6,435 nucleotides of DNA from Verrucomicrobiia bacterium. Its GTDB lineage: Bacteria > Verrucomicrobiota > Verrucomicrobiia > Opitutales > Opitutaceae. Below are positions 6,341 to 6,435 of this stretch, in pieces. The stretch is from contig JAUHWE010000283.1 in NCBI GenBank assembly GCA_030424825.1, positions 1 to 6,435 on the forward strand, written 5' to 3'. Made by a program: the position numbers and the translations under genes. The stretch's first letter is position 1. Every line of letters starts with the position of its first letter. A model generated the notes under the pieces. It searched no databases, was not told the DNA's origin, and worked only from the letters and a program-made list of their open reading frames with translations.

Positions 6341-6415
6341 GGTTCGACGGAGCGAGCTTGCGAGCGCAGATGGGCGACGCGGAGCGTCGGGACGAAGTCC
6401 TGAGCGCAGCGAACC
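6341..6415 (+). repeat. tRNA-Glu-associated structured repeat, core copy 2
   Basis: This is the homologue of 5999-6073 (66/75 identical, no gaps). The outer stem is GGTTCG (6341-6346) with CGAACC (6410-6415), with hairpins CGACGC-GGA-GCGTCG (6375-6389) and GGAC-GAA-GTCC (6390-6400). Relative to copy 1, two G-C pairs have become A-T pairs (6377/6387 and 6392/6398), and a G-U in the outer stem has become an A-U (6343/6413). A direct copy of the tRNA 3' end follows at once. Confidence 0.85.
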
Positions 6416-6435
6416 AATCCTTTACGGGACGCCAT
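6416..6435 (+). repeat. Duplicate of second tRNA-Glu 3' end (runs off the window)
   Basis: These 20 bases are identical to 6248-6267, covering the 3' side of the T-arm, the acceptor strand, GCCA and one base beyond. They match the second tRNA and not the first, which reads CCCCTACGGGGTACCA here. The window ends inside the repeat, so its full length is unknown. Confidence 0.9.

Noticed and set aside
6226..6435. Minus-strand ORF opening with MASRKG and containing MASRKGFEPLFHG
   Set aside because: It is the antisense of the second tRNA-Glu and its repeats; this kind of peptide is a common false protein call over tRNA genes.
5999..6435. CRISPR array or simple tandem repeat
   Set aside because: There are only two copies, spaced 342 bases apart with a full tRNA gene between them, and the repeat is tied to the tRNA 3' ends.

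Overview
The window has two parts. Positions 1-5636 hold a compact three-gene operon read leftward (minus strand). Positions 5637-6435 hold a short regulatory gap and then two tRNA-Glu genes read rightward, each followed by a structured repeat and a duplicate of its own 3' end. The DNA is clearly bacterial: uninterrupted ORFs, tRNAs with encoded CCA, an intrinsic terminator and sigma70-like promoters. No gene gives a firm taxonomic assignment. The GAP1/DO-GTPase gene pair and the weak or absent Shine-Dalgarno sequences would fit a member of the Planctomycetes-Verrucomicrobia group, but that is a guess.

Operon. The first gene (5636-3843) encodes a 597-residue TRAFAC-like GTPase. It has a possible FHA-like N-terminal domain, a CxxC...CxxC zinc-ribbon-like insert, and a P-loop domain with GAPSSGKS, DNAGE and GKCD; it best fits the DO-GTPase2 (double-GTPase 2) type. 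Two bases after its stop, the second gene starts with GTG (3840-1756). Its first ~125 residues fit the GAP1-N2 (GTPase-associated protein 1, N-terminal type 2) domain, and these are followed by one transmembrane helix and a large helical C-terminal region. After 86 bp a third gene (1669 to the left edge, cut off) encodes another protein with one membrane helix and long helical regions on both sides. The predicted topology puts the GTPase and the GAP1-N2 domain in the cytoplasm, while the C-terminal regions of genes 2 and 3 lie outside the inner membrane. This suggests a membrane-anchored GTPase signalling system, possibly a biological-conflict (defence) system of the GTPase-centric kind, with no recognisable effector inside the window.

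tRNA region. Two tRNA-Glu(TTC) genes (5831-5908 and 6189-6266) each have their own promoter with near-identical layout. Downstream of each lie, in order, an inverted copy of that tRNA's T-arm, a 75-nt repeat core able to fold into an outer stem with three hairpins, and a direct copy of that same tRNA's 3' end. The two cores differ at 9 of 75 positions, and several differences preserve base pairing. This repeat and its habit of duplicating the tRNA 3' end are the most unusual part of the window, together with the GTPase operon.
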